DNA from: CAJGDV01 sp036667875
GTDB taxonomy: Bacteria > Bacillota_I > Bacilli_A > RF39 > UBA660
Direction: 5' to 3'
Length of the DNA: 14,829 bases
Assembly: GCA_036667875.1 (NCBI GenBank)
Contig: JAVWTD010000030.1
Span: 1 to 14,829 of the forward strand
Part shown: positions 1-6,405 of the stretch, in pieces
Position numbering within the stretch: position 1 is the first letter of the stretch
Layout: the number at the start of each line of letters is the position of its first letter
The notes under the pieces: model-generated
Databases searched by the model: none
What the model saw: only the letters and a program-made list of their open reading frames with translations
What the model was told of the DNA's origin: nothing
Position numbers and translations under genes: made by a program

Positions 1-228
1 GATCCAAAAAATCCCTTTTTACAAATGCCCCAAGAAATAAATGGAAATGCAAGCACAAAATATGGTGACTACTATGGGATGAATATAGTTACAGGAAAAA
101 GAATAGTCCTCTTTGGCGGCTATTGGAATCACGGTTCTGGTGCTGGTATCAGTCACTTCAATCTCAATTACTCGAGTACTAACAGTGGTAACGATGTCGG
201 CTCGCATCTTCTTAAAACTGCTTTGTAG
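1..228 (+). CDS. C-terminal fragment of a surface or pilin-associated-type protein (5' end outside window)
   Basis: The frame is open from the first base of the window to a TAG at 226-228, so this is the last 75 residues of a longer protein. The first ATG in frame (25) has no Shine-Dalgarno and is probably internal. The visible part is rich in Gly, Tyr, Asn and Ser and contains LFGGYWNHGSGAGISHFNL followed by a VGSHL stretch near the end. This pattern, GGxWxxGxxAG then about 20 residues and a VG[FS]R-like end, resembles the C-terminal fold of formylglycine-generating-enzyme-like and DUF1566-like domains. From memory, such ends also occur on prepilin-type surface proteins of uncultured Firmicutes. 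The usual GFR is replaced by GSH here. A prepilin gene begins at the other border of the window, which fits but does not prove a surface role. The function is unproven. Confidence 0.55.
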   Translation, partial: DPKNPFLQMPQEINGNASTKYGDYYGMNIVTGKRIVLFGGYWNHGSGAGISHFNLNYSSTNSGNDVGSHLLKTAL

Positions 229-284
229 AAAGTGTAGAATAAATGATTATAACAAAATAATAAAAAAAGAATAGGAAAGAAAAA

Positions 285-875
285 ATGAAAGATAAAAATT
301 ATACAGAGAAAAAATATTACTTTGATAAAATAAGAGATGGACATGAAACAGTAATGACAAATGAAGCTGGAGAGATAATAGAAAAAAATATAGAACTAGA
401 AAAAATAATCCTTTCCACTAAAGAAAAAGAAGAATTAAAAAAATTATTGACTCTAGAATTTAGAGCAAGATATCTCATTATAATTATTTATGTTCTTTTT
501 CTATTAGTTATTTATTATCTTTATTTTAAAAATATTTCTGCTAATCCAAATTTAAAAGATGTACTTTCTTATTCAATTGTTATTTTACTATTTACAGTAG
601 CCTTATCATTAATAATTTATGATAAATTAAAATTTAGAAAATTTAATAAATTATATGGTTTAAGAGGAAAAGTAAAATCCAAAAGAGATAATTATTTTGA
701 AGGGCAACATAACGGAAAAGTAACATACTATGTAACTGTTAGTATAAATGACTATAATATAGATAAAATTATTACGAAAATAAATTATGAAAATATAAAA
801 GAAAACGATAACGTTACAATGGTTTTTTGTACTAATAATTTAAACTTAGAATCTAAAATAATTAAAAGGGAGTAA
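285..875 (+). CDS. Two-pass membrane protein of unknown function
   Basis: This 196-residue protein matches no family I recognise. It has a charged N-terminal region (residues 1-58), two hydrophobic helices (about 62-81 and 92-113) separated by a short loop, and a basic C-terminal domain (about 117-196) with beta-strand-like alternation (KVTYYVTVSIN, NVTMVFCTNN). Both termini are probably cytoplasmic because basic residues follow helix 2. The layout recalls small membrane proteins with a C-terminal beta domain such as DUF3592-type proteins, but this is only a resemblance. AGGA at 273-276 lies 8 bases before the ATG. The next gene, a CDF metal exporter, starts 8 bases after the stop and its Shine-Dalgarno (AAAGGGAG, 865-872) lies inside this gene, so the two are probably co-transcribed and translationally linked. 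I see no clear promoter in the 57 bases upstream. Confidence 0.75.
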   Translation: MKDKNYTEKKYYFDKIRDGHETVMTNEAGEIIEKNIELEKIILSTKEKEELKKLLTLEFRARYLIIIIYVLFLLVIYYLYFKNISANPNLKDVLSYSIVILLFTVALSLIIYDKLKFRKFNKLYGLRGKVKSKRDNYFEGQHNGKVTYYVTVSINDYNIDKIITKINYENIKENDNVTMVFCTNNLNLESKIIKRE

Positions 876-883
876 GAATTAAA

Positions 884-1732
884 ATGAAAACTGAAAAAAA
901 TATTTTAATAGCGTTTATATTGAACTTGTCATTTGCCTTATTTGAAATAGTTGGTGGAATACTCACAAACAGTGTTGCTATTTTAAGTGACGCAATCCAT
1001 GATTTAGGAGATGCCTTGTCTATTGGAATATCTTTTTTCTTAGAAAAGAAAAGTAAAAAGAAACCAAACAAAGAGTATACATTTGGTTATGCTAGATATT
1101 CTGTTCTAGGAGCATTAATAACAACCTCTATTTTAACAGTGGGAAGCCTTTTTATGATAGTTTCTTCAATCATAAGACTGTTTAATCCTGTCACTTTAAA
1201 CTACAATGGAATGATATTAATAGCGGTAATAGGAACTATAGTAAACCTAGCAGCAGTATTTATTACAAAAAAAGGGGACTCCTTAAACCAAAAATCAGTC
1301 AACCTACACATGTTTGAAGATGTTCTAGGTTGGATTGTAGTACTAATAGGATCCATTTTAATGAACATATTTAATATATCAGTATTAGACTCAATTATGT
1401 CAATTGGAATAGCCATATTTATTTTAATACATGCTATTTTAAATCTTAATACAATCTTAAATTTATTCCTTGAAAAAACACCAAACAATATTAATATAAA
1501 TGAATTAGAAAAAGAACTACTTAAAATAAAAGGAGTAAAAAATATTCATCACATACATGTTTGGTCACTTGATGGTATAAATAACTTTATAACATTACAT
1601 GCCATCCTTGAAGATAAAATGTTAATTAAAGAAATAAATAAAAAACTAAAAAAGTTTGGAATAACACACTCAACAATACAAACAGAAGATATCATTTGTG
1701 AAGATAAAGAGTGCAGCATGAAAGAATCATAA
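884..1732 (+). CDS. Cation diffusion facilitator (CDF) metal exporter, CzcD-like
   Basis: A 282-residue integral membrane protein of the CDF family, which exports divalent metals (usually Zn2+, sometimes Cd2+ or Co2+) from the cytoplasm in exchange for protons. Family marks are the first helix ending in LSDAIHDLGD, where H39 and D43 form the HxxxD half of the transport site, and a second HxxxD in TM5 (H142, D146). An H-D/H-D site is the pattern of Zn/Cd transporters. The KEYTFGYARYSVLGA segment between TM2 and TM3 is typical. After six predicted helices the cytoplasmic domain (about 203-282) carries HHIHVWSLDG and ends with CEDKEC, a possible extra metal site. Length is normal for CzcD-type proteins. 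It follows an unknown membrane protein by 8 bases and ends before a hairpin terminator at 1749-1774. The family is sure; Zn specificity is inferred. Confidence 0.93.
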   Translation: MKTEKNILIAFILNLSFALFEIVGGILTNSVAILSDAIHDLGDALSIGISFFLEKKSKKKPNKEYTFGYARYSVLGALITTSILTVGSLFMIVSSIIRLFNPVTLNYNGMILIAVIGTIVNLAAVFITKKGDSLNQKSVNLHMFEDVLGWIVVLIGSILMNIFNISVLDSIMSIGIAIFILIHAILNLNTILNLFLEKTPNNININELEKELLKIKGVKNIHHIHVWSLDGINNFITLHAILEDKMLIKEINKKLKKFGITHSTIQTEDIICEDKECSMKES

Positions 1733-1748
1733 CTTGACACTATACTGT

Positions 1749-1774
1749 AAAGTAGTAATTATTACTACTTTTTT
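1749..1774 (+). terminator. Intrinsic terminator after the CDF gene
   Basis: The arms AAAGTAGTA (1749-1757) and TACTACTTT (1763-1771) are perfectly complementary around a 5-base loop. The 3' arm runs into six T residues (1769-1774). It lies 17 bases after the CDF stop and separates that operon from the superoxide reductase operon. Confidence 0.8.
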
Positions 1775-1775
1775 A

Positions 1776-1804
1776 TTGTATTTAATAATAGAAGATGATA
1801 TAAT
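1776..1804 (+). promoter_or_regulatory. Promoter of the winged-helix/superoxide reductase operon
   Basis: TATAAT at 1799-1804 is preceded by TGA (1796-1798), an extended -10. A weak -35, TTGTAT, lies at 1776-1781 with 17 bases between. The next start codon is at 1848, leaving a leader of about 35 bases. The site begins directly after the CDF terminator tail. Confidence 0.65.
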
Positions 1805-1847
1805 TAAATAGGAATGATTACTAGTTCCAAAGAAAGGAGTAAACAGT

Positions 1848-2021
1848 ATGAATGAAGAAATAATTAAAGTAATGAATGAAACATTAATTCCAATGACTGC
1901 AGGAGAAGTAGCAGACATCTTAAAAAAAGACAGAAAAGAAGTAGATAAAGCCTTTAAAGAATTAAAGAAAGAAGAAAAAATATATTCTCCAGTTAGATGC
2001 AAATGGACAACAAAAAAATAA
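1848..2021 (+). CDS. Small winged-helix-like protein (57 aa), candidate regulator
   Basis: A 57-residue gene with AAAGGAG (1833-1839) 8 bases before the ATG. Residues 5-50 read as a small helix-turn-helix: a first helix (EEIIKVMNE), TAGEVADIL, then KDRKEVDKAFKELKKEEKI, followed by a short end SPVRCKWTTKK. The pattern 'xAGEVAxxL...KEVdKAxKeLKKEekI.SPxRCxW' matches, from memory, a family of tiny MarR/ArsR-like winged-helix proteins of anaerobic bacteria and archaea often annotated as transcriptional regulators. The single Cys near the end (C51) is part of that pattern. It shares a promoter with the superoxide reductase gene that follows 32 bases later, so a role in oxidative-stress control is a reasonable inference, but DNA binding is not shown. 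Confidence 0.75.
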   Translation: MNEEIIKVMNETLIPMTAGEVADILKKDRKEVDKAFKELKKEEKIYSPVRCKWTTKK

Positions 2022-2053
2022 ATAACTTTATAATTAAAGAAAGGATGAAAAAA

Positions 2054-2425
2054 ATGAAAAAATTTTATATTTGTAGAATATGTGGAAACATAATAGAATA
2101 CATAAACGAAAGTGGGAGAAAAGTAGTTTGCTGTAATAAAGAAATGGAAGAACTAATACCAAATACAGAAGAAGCAAGTCATGAAAAACATATACCCATA
2201 GTAGAAATAAATAATAATGAAATAATAGTAACGGTTGGAAGTACTATACATCCATCCACTGACGAACATTATATTAAAAATATAATTATTGTTACTACAA
2301 AAGGAAGTCATAATTTTAAATTAGAACCAGGTATGTTACCAGTAATAACATATACCTTACAAAATGAAGTCTTTATAGGAGCCTATGCTTATTGTAATAT
2401 TCATGGATTATGGATAAATAAATAA
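2054..2425 (+). CDS. Desulfoferrodoxin-type superoxide reductase
   Basis: A 123-residue two-domain superoxide reductase, which reduces superoxide to hydrogen peroxide in the cytoplasm of anaerobes without releasing oxygen. The N-terminal desulforedoxin domain has CxxC (C7, C10) and the adjacent pair C26-C27, the four ligands of the Fe(SCys)4 centre. The catalytic domain has the full set for the Fe(His)4(Cys) centre: H46 in HEKHIP with the catalytic E44-K45 pair, H66 and H72 in VGSTIHPSTDEHYI, and C114 with H117 in AYCNIHGLW. An upstream in-frame start at 1997 overlaps the previous gene and lacks a ribosome site, so I chose the ATG at 2054, which has GAAAGGA (2039-2045) 8 bases upstream. It is the second gene of an operon with a small winged-helix protein. 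An electron donor such as rubredoxin is not encoded in the window. Confidence 0.95.
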   Translation: MKKFYICRICGNIIEYINESGRKVVCCNKEMEELIPNTEEASHEKHIPIVEINNNEIIVTVGSTIHPSTDEHYIKNIIIVTTKGSHNFKLEPGMLPVITYTLQNEVFIGAYAYCNIHGLWINK

Positions 2426-2478
2426 TTTTTTTAGTTATAAGGTCCTACATACTTTTTTAGAAACCTCATATTTTATAG

Positions 2479-2612
2479 TATGAAAAGAGATGTAAAAACT
2501 AAGACTACTCTTTCTAGATACAAGTTTTGTTCTCCCTCTACTTGTCTTTAAAATCACTTTCTTTTCTAAACATCTCTTTCATATTTTAAGAAGAGTTAAA
2601 TCTCTTCTTTTT
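2479..2612 (+). ncRNA. Candidate structured RNA with a C-rich loop and terminator
   Basis: This lies in the 312 bases between the superoxide reductase stop and the next start, which hold no credible gene. An outer stem pairs TATGAAAAGAGATGT (2479-2493) with ACATCTCTTTCATA (2570-2583), 14 pairs with one bulged A. Inside is a hairpin, ACAAGT (2520-2525) with ACTTGT (2540-2545), presenting a 14-base loop that contains TTCTCCCTCT (2530-2539). A terminator follows at 2588-2612. Exposed UCCC-type loops are typical of Gram-positive small RNAs that bind Shine-Dalgarno sequences. It could be an independent RNA, the 3' UTR of the reductase operon, or a leader of the next gene. No clear promoter of its own is visible and no known RNA family is recognised. 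Confidence 0.35.
2588..2612 (+). terminator. Intrinsic terminator
   Basis: AAGAAGAG (2588-2595) pairs perfectly with CTCTTCTT (2602-2609) around a 6-base loop and runs into TTTTT (2608-2612). It ends either the superoxide reductase transcript or the candidate RNA upstream. The T tail is only on the + strand side. Confidence 0.75.
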
Positions 2613-2737
2613 AATTTCCTAAAATAGTATATGTACCCAGGCACAATAAACCATATATCATACTTTATATTATGGAAGATGACTTCCAAAGAAAAGATTC
2701 TTATTTTATCTTTTTAAATAAAAAGGGGGAGAAATAT

Positions 2738-3019
2738 ATGTCAATGCCAATTATAGTTCCAGGAACAGTTTCTAGAGAACAAGCAATAAGTGATTTAATC
2801 GAATCAGTAGCTTTAGAACAAACTGGGCTATCACATATTTTAAATGCTGAAGGAGAAAAAATCCAAGCAGTTATAAAAAATGGTACTGTAGCACAAATGT
2901 TACAAGTAAATAAATCTGTTCAAAGTATGGTTAATGCAGTAAGTCGTTTAGAACAAGTACTTGAAAGCAAATTAATGTTATTTGAATGCAACATTTGTCC
3001 ATCAGACATCTTACTATAA
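2738..3019 (+). CDS. Small conserved protein with 'ALEQTGLSHILNAEGEKIQ' motif
   Basis: A 93-residue protein, mostly predicted helix, with no signal peptide or membrane segment. The core ESVALEQTGLSHILNAEGE, then KIQAVI, VAQMLQVNKSVQSMV and LEQVLESKLMLF, matches a repeat-like domain that I recall from many Firmicutes, often in short proteins and next to collagen-like or spore-surface proteins. Its function is not known to me. Two Cys sit near the C-terminus (ECNICPSD), which is unusual for an otherwise Cys-free chain. An in-frame ATG at 2672 exists, but the very strong AGGGGGAG (2724-2731) 6 bases before the ATG at 2738 marks the real start. It is a single-gene unit closed by the terminator at 3027-3050. 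The Shine-Dalgarno can pair with the loop of the candidate RNA just upstream. Confidence 0.8.
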   Translation: MSMPIIVPGTVSREQAISDLIESVALEQTGLSHILNAEGEKIQAVIKNGTVAQMLQVNKSVQSMVNAVSRLEQVLESKLMLFECNICPSDILL

Positions 3020-3026
3020 TATTTTT

Positions 3027-3053
3027 AAAAAAGCTAAACCTGGCTTTTTTCTT
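3027..3053 (+). terminator. Intrinsic terminator
   Basis: AAAAAAGCTA (3027-3036) pairs with TGGCTTTTTT (3041-3050), including one G-T wobble, around the loop AACC. The T run continues as TTTTTTCTTTT. It closes the single-gene unit at 2738-3019. Confidence 0.85.
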
Positions 3054-3085
3054 TTGCCCATTAAAGTTTTCTTTTGTTTTTAAGA

Positions 3086-3091
3086 TATAAT
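3086..3091 (+). promoter_or_regulatory. Probable -10 for the O-antigen-ligase-like pair
   Basis: A perfect TATAAT lies 27 bases before the ATG at 3119, just after the preceding terminator. No convincing -35 is found at 16-18 bases upstream (AAAGTT at the 17-base position), so the strength is uncertain. Confidence 0.5.
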
Positions 3092-3118
3092 GTAGTATAC
3101 TTAATATAGGTGGTAGAA

Positions 3119-4372
3119 ATGATTAAGAAAATGGATTTACAACATATAATATATATTTGCATAATAGCTCTAATGATACTAATACCAGCATTTAAAATAG
3201 GATATTTTATTCTATTATATTTAAGACAAGTAAACGATTTTTTTGTCTTAACTCAAGCATATTTATTGTGGGGTTTTATTCCAATTCTTTTTTTAACATA
3301 TATAGTTGGATTAATAAAAAAGAAAATAAAATTCAATTATATTGATATAATTATTTATTTCTTAATTATTTTTGCATTCATTTCAACTCATTTTGCGGTT
3401 AACAAAGATATCTCCATTTATGGAGAAGTATTTAGAAATGAAGGATTACTTACTCTTATTAATTATTATTTAGTATTTTTAAATGCACGAGCACTTACAA
3501 ATATAAAATATAAGAAAAATATTATAAAAGTCTTTATAATTATAGGATTGATTCAAGTATTTTATGGTATTCTTCAAGTATATACTCCTATTAATTTTAT
3601 TAAAAGACCTGAAAGAGCTTACATGGCATCAGGATTTTGTGACAATCCTAATTTTTATGGAAGTTTAATGGTAATGCTCTCATTAATTACCTCAGTATAT
3701 TATTTAATTAAAAAAAAGCAAATATTCTTAATTTTGTCTATTCTTTTCTTTATTGGATTGTGTTTATCTAATTCAACAGCTCCTTTTATAGGATTTGTAC
3801 TTGCGTATATCTTTGCTTTAATCATAAATAAAAGCAATAAAAAAACTATATTTATTTTATCAGCGTCCCTTATTCTTACATTCTTTTTAGTTGATTTTAC
3901 TAATAGTTTTCGACAAGAGAAAATCCTTAAAAATAAAGTTGAACCAGATTATGTAATAAAAAAAGATATTACAAATATCTTGAAACAAGATAGGCCTTTA
4001 GGAAATGGACGTATGTATATTTGGAAAAATGCTATTCCTGTTGCTAAAAACTTTTGGATAACAGGTTCTGGAATAGACACGTTTGCAAGGGTGTTTCCTC
4101 AAGATGGTATTATGATATATGATAAAGCTCATAATATATACTTACAAATGCTTATTACAAATGGTCTATATCCACTTATTGCATATTTATTATTATGTTT
4201 TATCTTATTTATTAAAGGATTTAAGTTTAAAAGAGTAGAAGAGAAAGCCTTATATATTGCTTTTGTTGGTTACTCAATCCAAGCATTTGCAAACATAAGT
4301 GTTATTACTGTAGCCCCATATTTCTTTATTATATTAGGTCTTCTTTATTCTTATAAGGAGAAAGAAGTATAA
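3119..4372 (+). CDS. O-antigen ligase-like (Wzy_C-type) polytopic membrane protein, copy 1
   Basis: A 417-residue protein with about ten to twelve hydrophobic helices and one long extracellular loop (roughly nt 3900-4130). The loop holds GNGRMYIWKNAIPVAKNFW, then GSGIDTF and YDKAHNIYLQMLITNG. An Arg and a His in this loop are the expected catalytic residues of the O-antigen ligase / Wzy / PglL superfamily, which transfers lipid-linked glycan to an acceptor or polymerises it on the outer face of the membrane. SNSTAPFIGFVLA in the preceding helix is also family-typical. AGGTGG (3108-3113) 5 bases before the ATG at 3119 sets the start; a GTG at 3110 lies inside that Shine-Dalgarno and is unlikely. 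The stop overlaps the start of a close paralogue by one base (TAATG). No glycan-synthesis genes are nearby, so substrate and acceptor are unknown. Confidence 0.85.
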   Translation: MIKKMDLQHIIYICIIALMILIPAFKIGYFILLYLRQVNDFFVLTQAYLLWGFIPILFLTYIVGLIKKKIKFNYIDIIIYFLIIFAFISTHFAVNKDISIYGEVFRNEGLLTLINYYLVFLNARALTNIKYKKNIIKVFIIIGLIQVFYGILQVYTPINFIKRPERAYMASGFCDNPNFYGSLMVMLSLITSVYYLIKKKQIFLILSILFFIGLCLSNSTAPFIGFVLAYIFALIINKSNKKTIFILSASLILTFFLVDFTNSFRQEKILKNKVEPDYVIKKDITNILKQDRPLGNGRMYIWKNAIPVAKNFWITGSGIDTFARVFPQDGIMIYDKAHNIYLQMLITNGLYPLIAYLLLCFILFIKGFKFKRVEEKALYIAFVGYSIQAFANISVITVAPYFFIILGLLYSYKEKEV

Positions 4373-5598
4373 TGAAAAATAATATTGAAAAAATAATAAC
4401 ATATATAGTAGTAACCTTGATGATAAGTATACCAATTTCAAAACTAGTTTTTAATATTTTACTTAATTATAGAATAGTAAATGAGTATTTTGTTTTAACT
4501 CAAGCAACTCTTTTATGGGTTTTTATTCCTATTTTAATAATTACATATATTATAGGATTATCAAAAAAATTAATAGTCTTTAATTATTATGATATTATAA
4601 TATATCTTTTGATATTTACAGCCATCGTGGCAACCGTTTTTTCAGACTATAAAGAAATATCTGTATCAGGAGAAGTATTTAGAAATGAAGGACTACTGTC
4701 TATTTTAAACTATTATTTATTATTTTTAAATTGTCGTATTATTAAGAATAAGAAAATAATAATTAATACTTTTATTGGAGTAGGCCTTCTTCAACTTGGA
4801 TATGGTTTTCTTCAGATATACACAAACTTTGATTTTGTTAAAAACTTTAGTATTCCGTATATGGCTTCTGGATTATGTGGTAATCCTAATTTCTTTGGAA
4901 GTTTTATGGTTATAACAAGTTTGATTACGTTTACTCTTTATTTTTTTAATGGTAAAGTAAAAGACCTTATTTTAACTTGTTTATTCTTTAGTGGAATATT
5001 AATGTCTAATTCAACTGCACCATTTTTAGGATTTGTTTTAGCGCTGTTATTTGTATGCTTCTATTATAGAAAAAAAATAAAAATAAAAAAATTAATTTTA
5101 CTTTTACTTTTACTCATTTCAGTATTTATTATACATGATAGATTAGAAAGAACCAACTATCCCGTAGTTAATCCAAATTATATAATAAAAGAAGACATAA
5201 AAAATATAATTAAAGATAAAAAGAATATTGGAAATGGAAGATTAGAAATCTGGAAAAATTCTATTCCTCTTGTTAAAAAATATTGGCTCGTCGGTTCAGG
5301 CTTAGACACTTTTGCCAAAGTTTATGAACAAGAAAATAATATTATTCATGATAAAGCACATAATATTTATCTTCAAATGCTTATTACTAATGGTTTCTTT
5401 TCATTATTTCTATATTTAAGCCTTCTTTTAATAATTTTTATTAAATGTTTAAAATTTAAAGACCCGTTGGTTATTTCTCTTTTTATAGCATTTATAGGTT
5501 ATTCTATACAAGGATTTGCAAATATTAGTGTAATTAATGTAGCACCATACTTTTTTATCATAATGGGCTTATTAAATGAAGAAAAGATGACATCTTAA
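4372..5598 (+). CDS. O-antigen ligase-like (Wzy_C-type) polytopic membrane protein, copy 2
   Basis: A 408-residue paralogue of the preceding gene with the same helix layout. Nearly identical blocks occur in the same order: VFRNEGLL, YMASGLCGNPNFFGS, SNSTAPFLGFVLA, GNGRLEIWKNSIPLVKKYW, GSGLDTFAKVYEQ, HDKAHNIYLQMLITNG, and a final GYSIQGFANISVINVAPYFF. The loop Arg and His are kept, so both copies look catalytically intact. Translation is coupled to copy 1: its ATG shares the A of that gene's stop, and AAGGAG (4355-4360) lies 11 bases upstream inside copy 1. This is a tandem duplication. Divergence is largest in the loop before GNGR and at the N-terminus, which may mean different acceptors or a heterodimer. 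The gene ends inside a hairpin shared with the convergent kinase-like gene. Confidence 0.85.
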   Translation: MKNNIEKIITYIVVTLMISIPISKLVFNILLNYRIVNEYFVLTQATLLWVFIPILIITYIIGLSKKLIVFNYYDIIIYLLIFTAIVATVFSDYKEISVSGEVFRNEGLLSILNYYLLFLNCRIIKNKKIIINTFIGVGLLQLGYGFLQIYTNFDFVKNFSIPYMASGLCGNPNFFGSFMVITSLITFTLYFFNGKVKDLILTCLFFSGILMSNSTAPFLGFVLALLFVCFYYRKKIKIKKLILLLLLLISVFIIHDRLERTNYPVVNPNYIIKEDIKNIIKDKKNIGNGRLEIWKNSIPLVKKYWLVGSGLDTFAKVYEQENNIIHDKAHNIYLQMLITNGFFSLFLYLSLLLIIFIKCLKFKDPLVISLFIAFIGYSIQGFANISVINVAPYFFIIMGLLNEEKMTS

Positions 5599-5607
5599 TC
5601 ATCTTTT
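5582..5607. terminator. Bidirectional terminator between convergent genes
   Basis: AAAAGATGA (5582-5590) pairs perfectly with TCATCTTTT (5599-5607) around an 8-base loop. TTTTT follows on the + side and TTTT on the - side. The loop carries the TAA of the + gene, and the 3' arm carries the TGA of the - gene, so the two genes end back to back with no spacer. Confidence 0.75.
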
Positions 5608-6381
5608 TCTTTTATATATAAATGAATCATTCTCATTTAAGAGATCTAAACTATCCCCAATATATGGTTTATTTAAAGAGTCTGATAGAGAACAAAACAA
5701 TTTTTCTTTTAATTCATTATCTATATCTAATGATGATATAAAAACCTTATCATAATCATAAGATTTGAAAGTTGCCGTAAAACAATTACGATTTATTCGC
5801 TCTTTACATAAAAGATATAATAGATTAATTGCAAAAGACATTTTATCAATATCAGAAGTTATTTCTTTCGATACTTTATATATGTAATGTCTATAGTAGA
5901 ATGTTGGATTTAGGTCATGCTTATATCCTAGAATATTATAATTGTCGGTATCAACAGCATAAATTTCATTATCCCAACCAATTAAAAAATTATAAAAATT
6001 TAAATCTACTAAAACAATATTTTTCTCATGGGCTTTTTTAATCATATTCTCTAACTTCTTAAGTATTTCTATTTTTTCTTTAAGTGTTTCTGAATTGTCT
6101 ATTGCACTTTGAATATTGTTGTATCGAAAATTAACTTTTTCCATCATATACCCAATAAACTCTTCATTTTTGTTATATACTAATTTTGTAGGAAAGATAA
6201 AATTATCTAATTCCATTTTGCTTAGTATTTCTATTTTTTTATGTTTATTTGAAAAAATATCATTGTCACGAAAGAATATTTTAATTACTTTATTATTGTA
6301 TTCATAGATAGTTCCCTCAGAACCATCTGTAATATAGTTTTCAATATTTAATTTTTTATCTGAAACAATAATTTTATCCAT
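5599..6381 (-). CDS. Solitary protein-kinase-fold protein (Ser/Thr kinase-like)
   Basis: A soluble 260-residue protein with the eukaryotic-like kinase fold and nothing attached. Numbered from the chosen start: a glycine-loop-like GSEGTIYEY (20-28), VIKIF with K34 as the ATP-binding Lys, KKIEIL for helix C with E51 as its likely partner, a hinge around MMEKV (79-83), and the catalytic segment IVLVDLNFYNFLI with D126 and N131. YAVDTDNYN (141-149) stands for DFG, with D144 or D146 as the metal ligand. SDIDKMSFAINLLY gives the helix F Asp. The catalytic motif lacks the HR of HRD and the DFG is altered, so it is either an atypical active kinase or a weak one. ATG at 6381 is preceded by AGAGGTG (6395-6389) at 7 bases, better than the ATG at 6414. 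It stops with TGA. No phosphatase or substrate is adjacent. Confidence 0.75.
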   Translation of the reverse strand: MDKIIVSDKKLNIENYITDGSEGTIYEYNNKVIKIFFRDNDIFSNKHKKIEILSKMELDNFIFPTKLVYNKNEEFIGYMMEKVNFRYNNIQSAIDNSETLKEKIEILKKLENMIKKAHEKNIVLVDLNFYNFLIGWDNEIYAVDTDNYNILGYKHDLNPTFYYRHYIYKVSKEITSDIDKMSFAINLLYLLCKERINRNCFTATFKSYDYDKVFISSLDIDNELKEKLFCSLSDSLNKPYIGDSLDLLNENDSFIYKRKR

Positions 6382-6405
6382 AAGTGAACACCTCTTTATA
6401 TGAGT

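Noticed and set aside
1734..1746. TTGACA followed by TATACT as a promoter after the CDF gene
   Set aside because: Only one base separates the boxes, and no -10 lies at 16-18 bases; the region forms the terminator instead.
1811..1828. GGAA...TTCC inverted repeat upstream of the small winged-helix gene
   Set aside because: Only 4-bp arms with mismatches inside; not distinguishable from chance.
1997..2053. Longer N-terminus for superoxide reductase
   Set aside because: It would overlap the 57-residue gene and lacks a Shine-Dalgarno; the ATG at 2054 gives the usual desulforedoxin N-terminus.
2540..2584. 14-codon frame on the minus strand in the same gap
   Set aside because: No ribosome site and the length is at chance level; the terminator direction supports + strand transcription.
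2426..2612. 6S RNA or a known riboswitch in this gap
   Set aside because: The long closing stem and internal loop recall 6S RNA, but I cannot match a known consensus for 6S, fluoride, guanidine or manganese elements.
2659..2667. CATACTTTA resembling the -10 (CATAnnnTA) of sporulation sigma factors before the 2738 gene
   Set aside because: No matching -35 lies at the expected spacing, and such strings are frequent in AT-rich DNA. Nothing else in the window shows sporulation.
2672..2737. In-frame upstream start (22 extra codons) for the 2738 gene
   Set aside because: It has no ribosome site, while the ATG at 2738 has a very strong one; the extra residues do not fit the family start.
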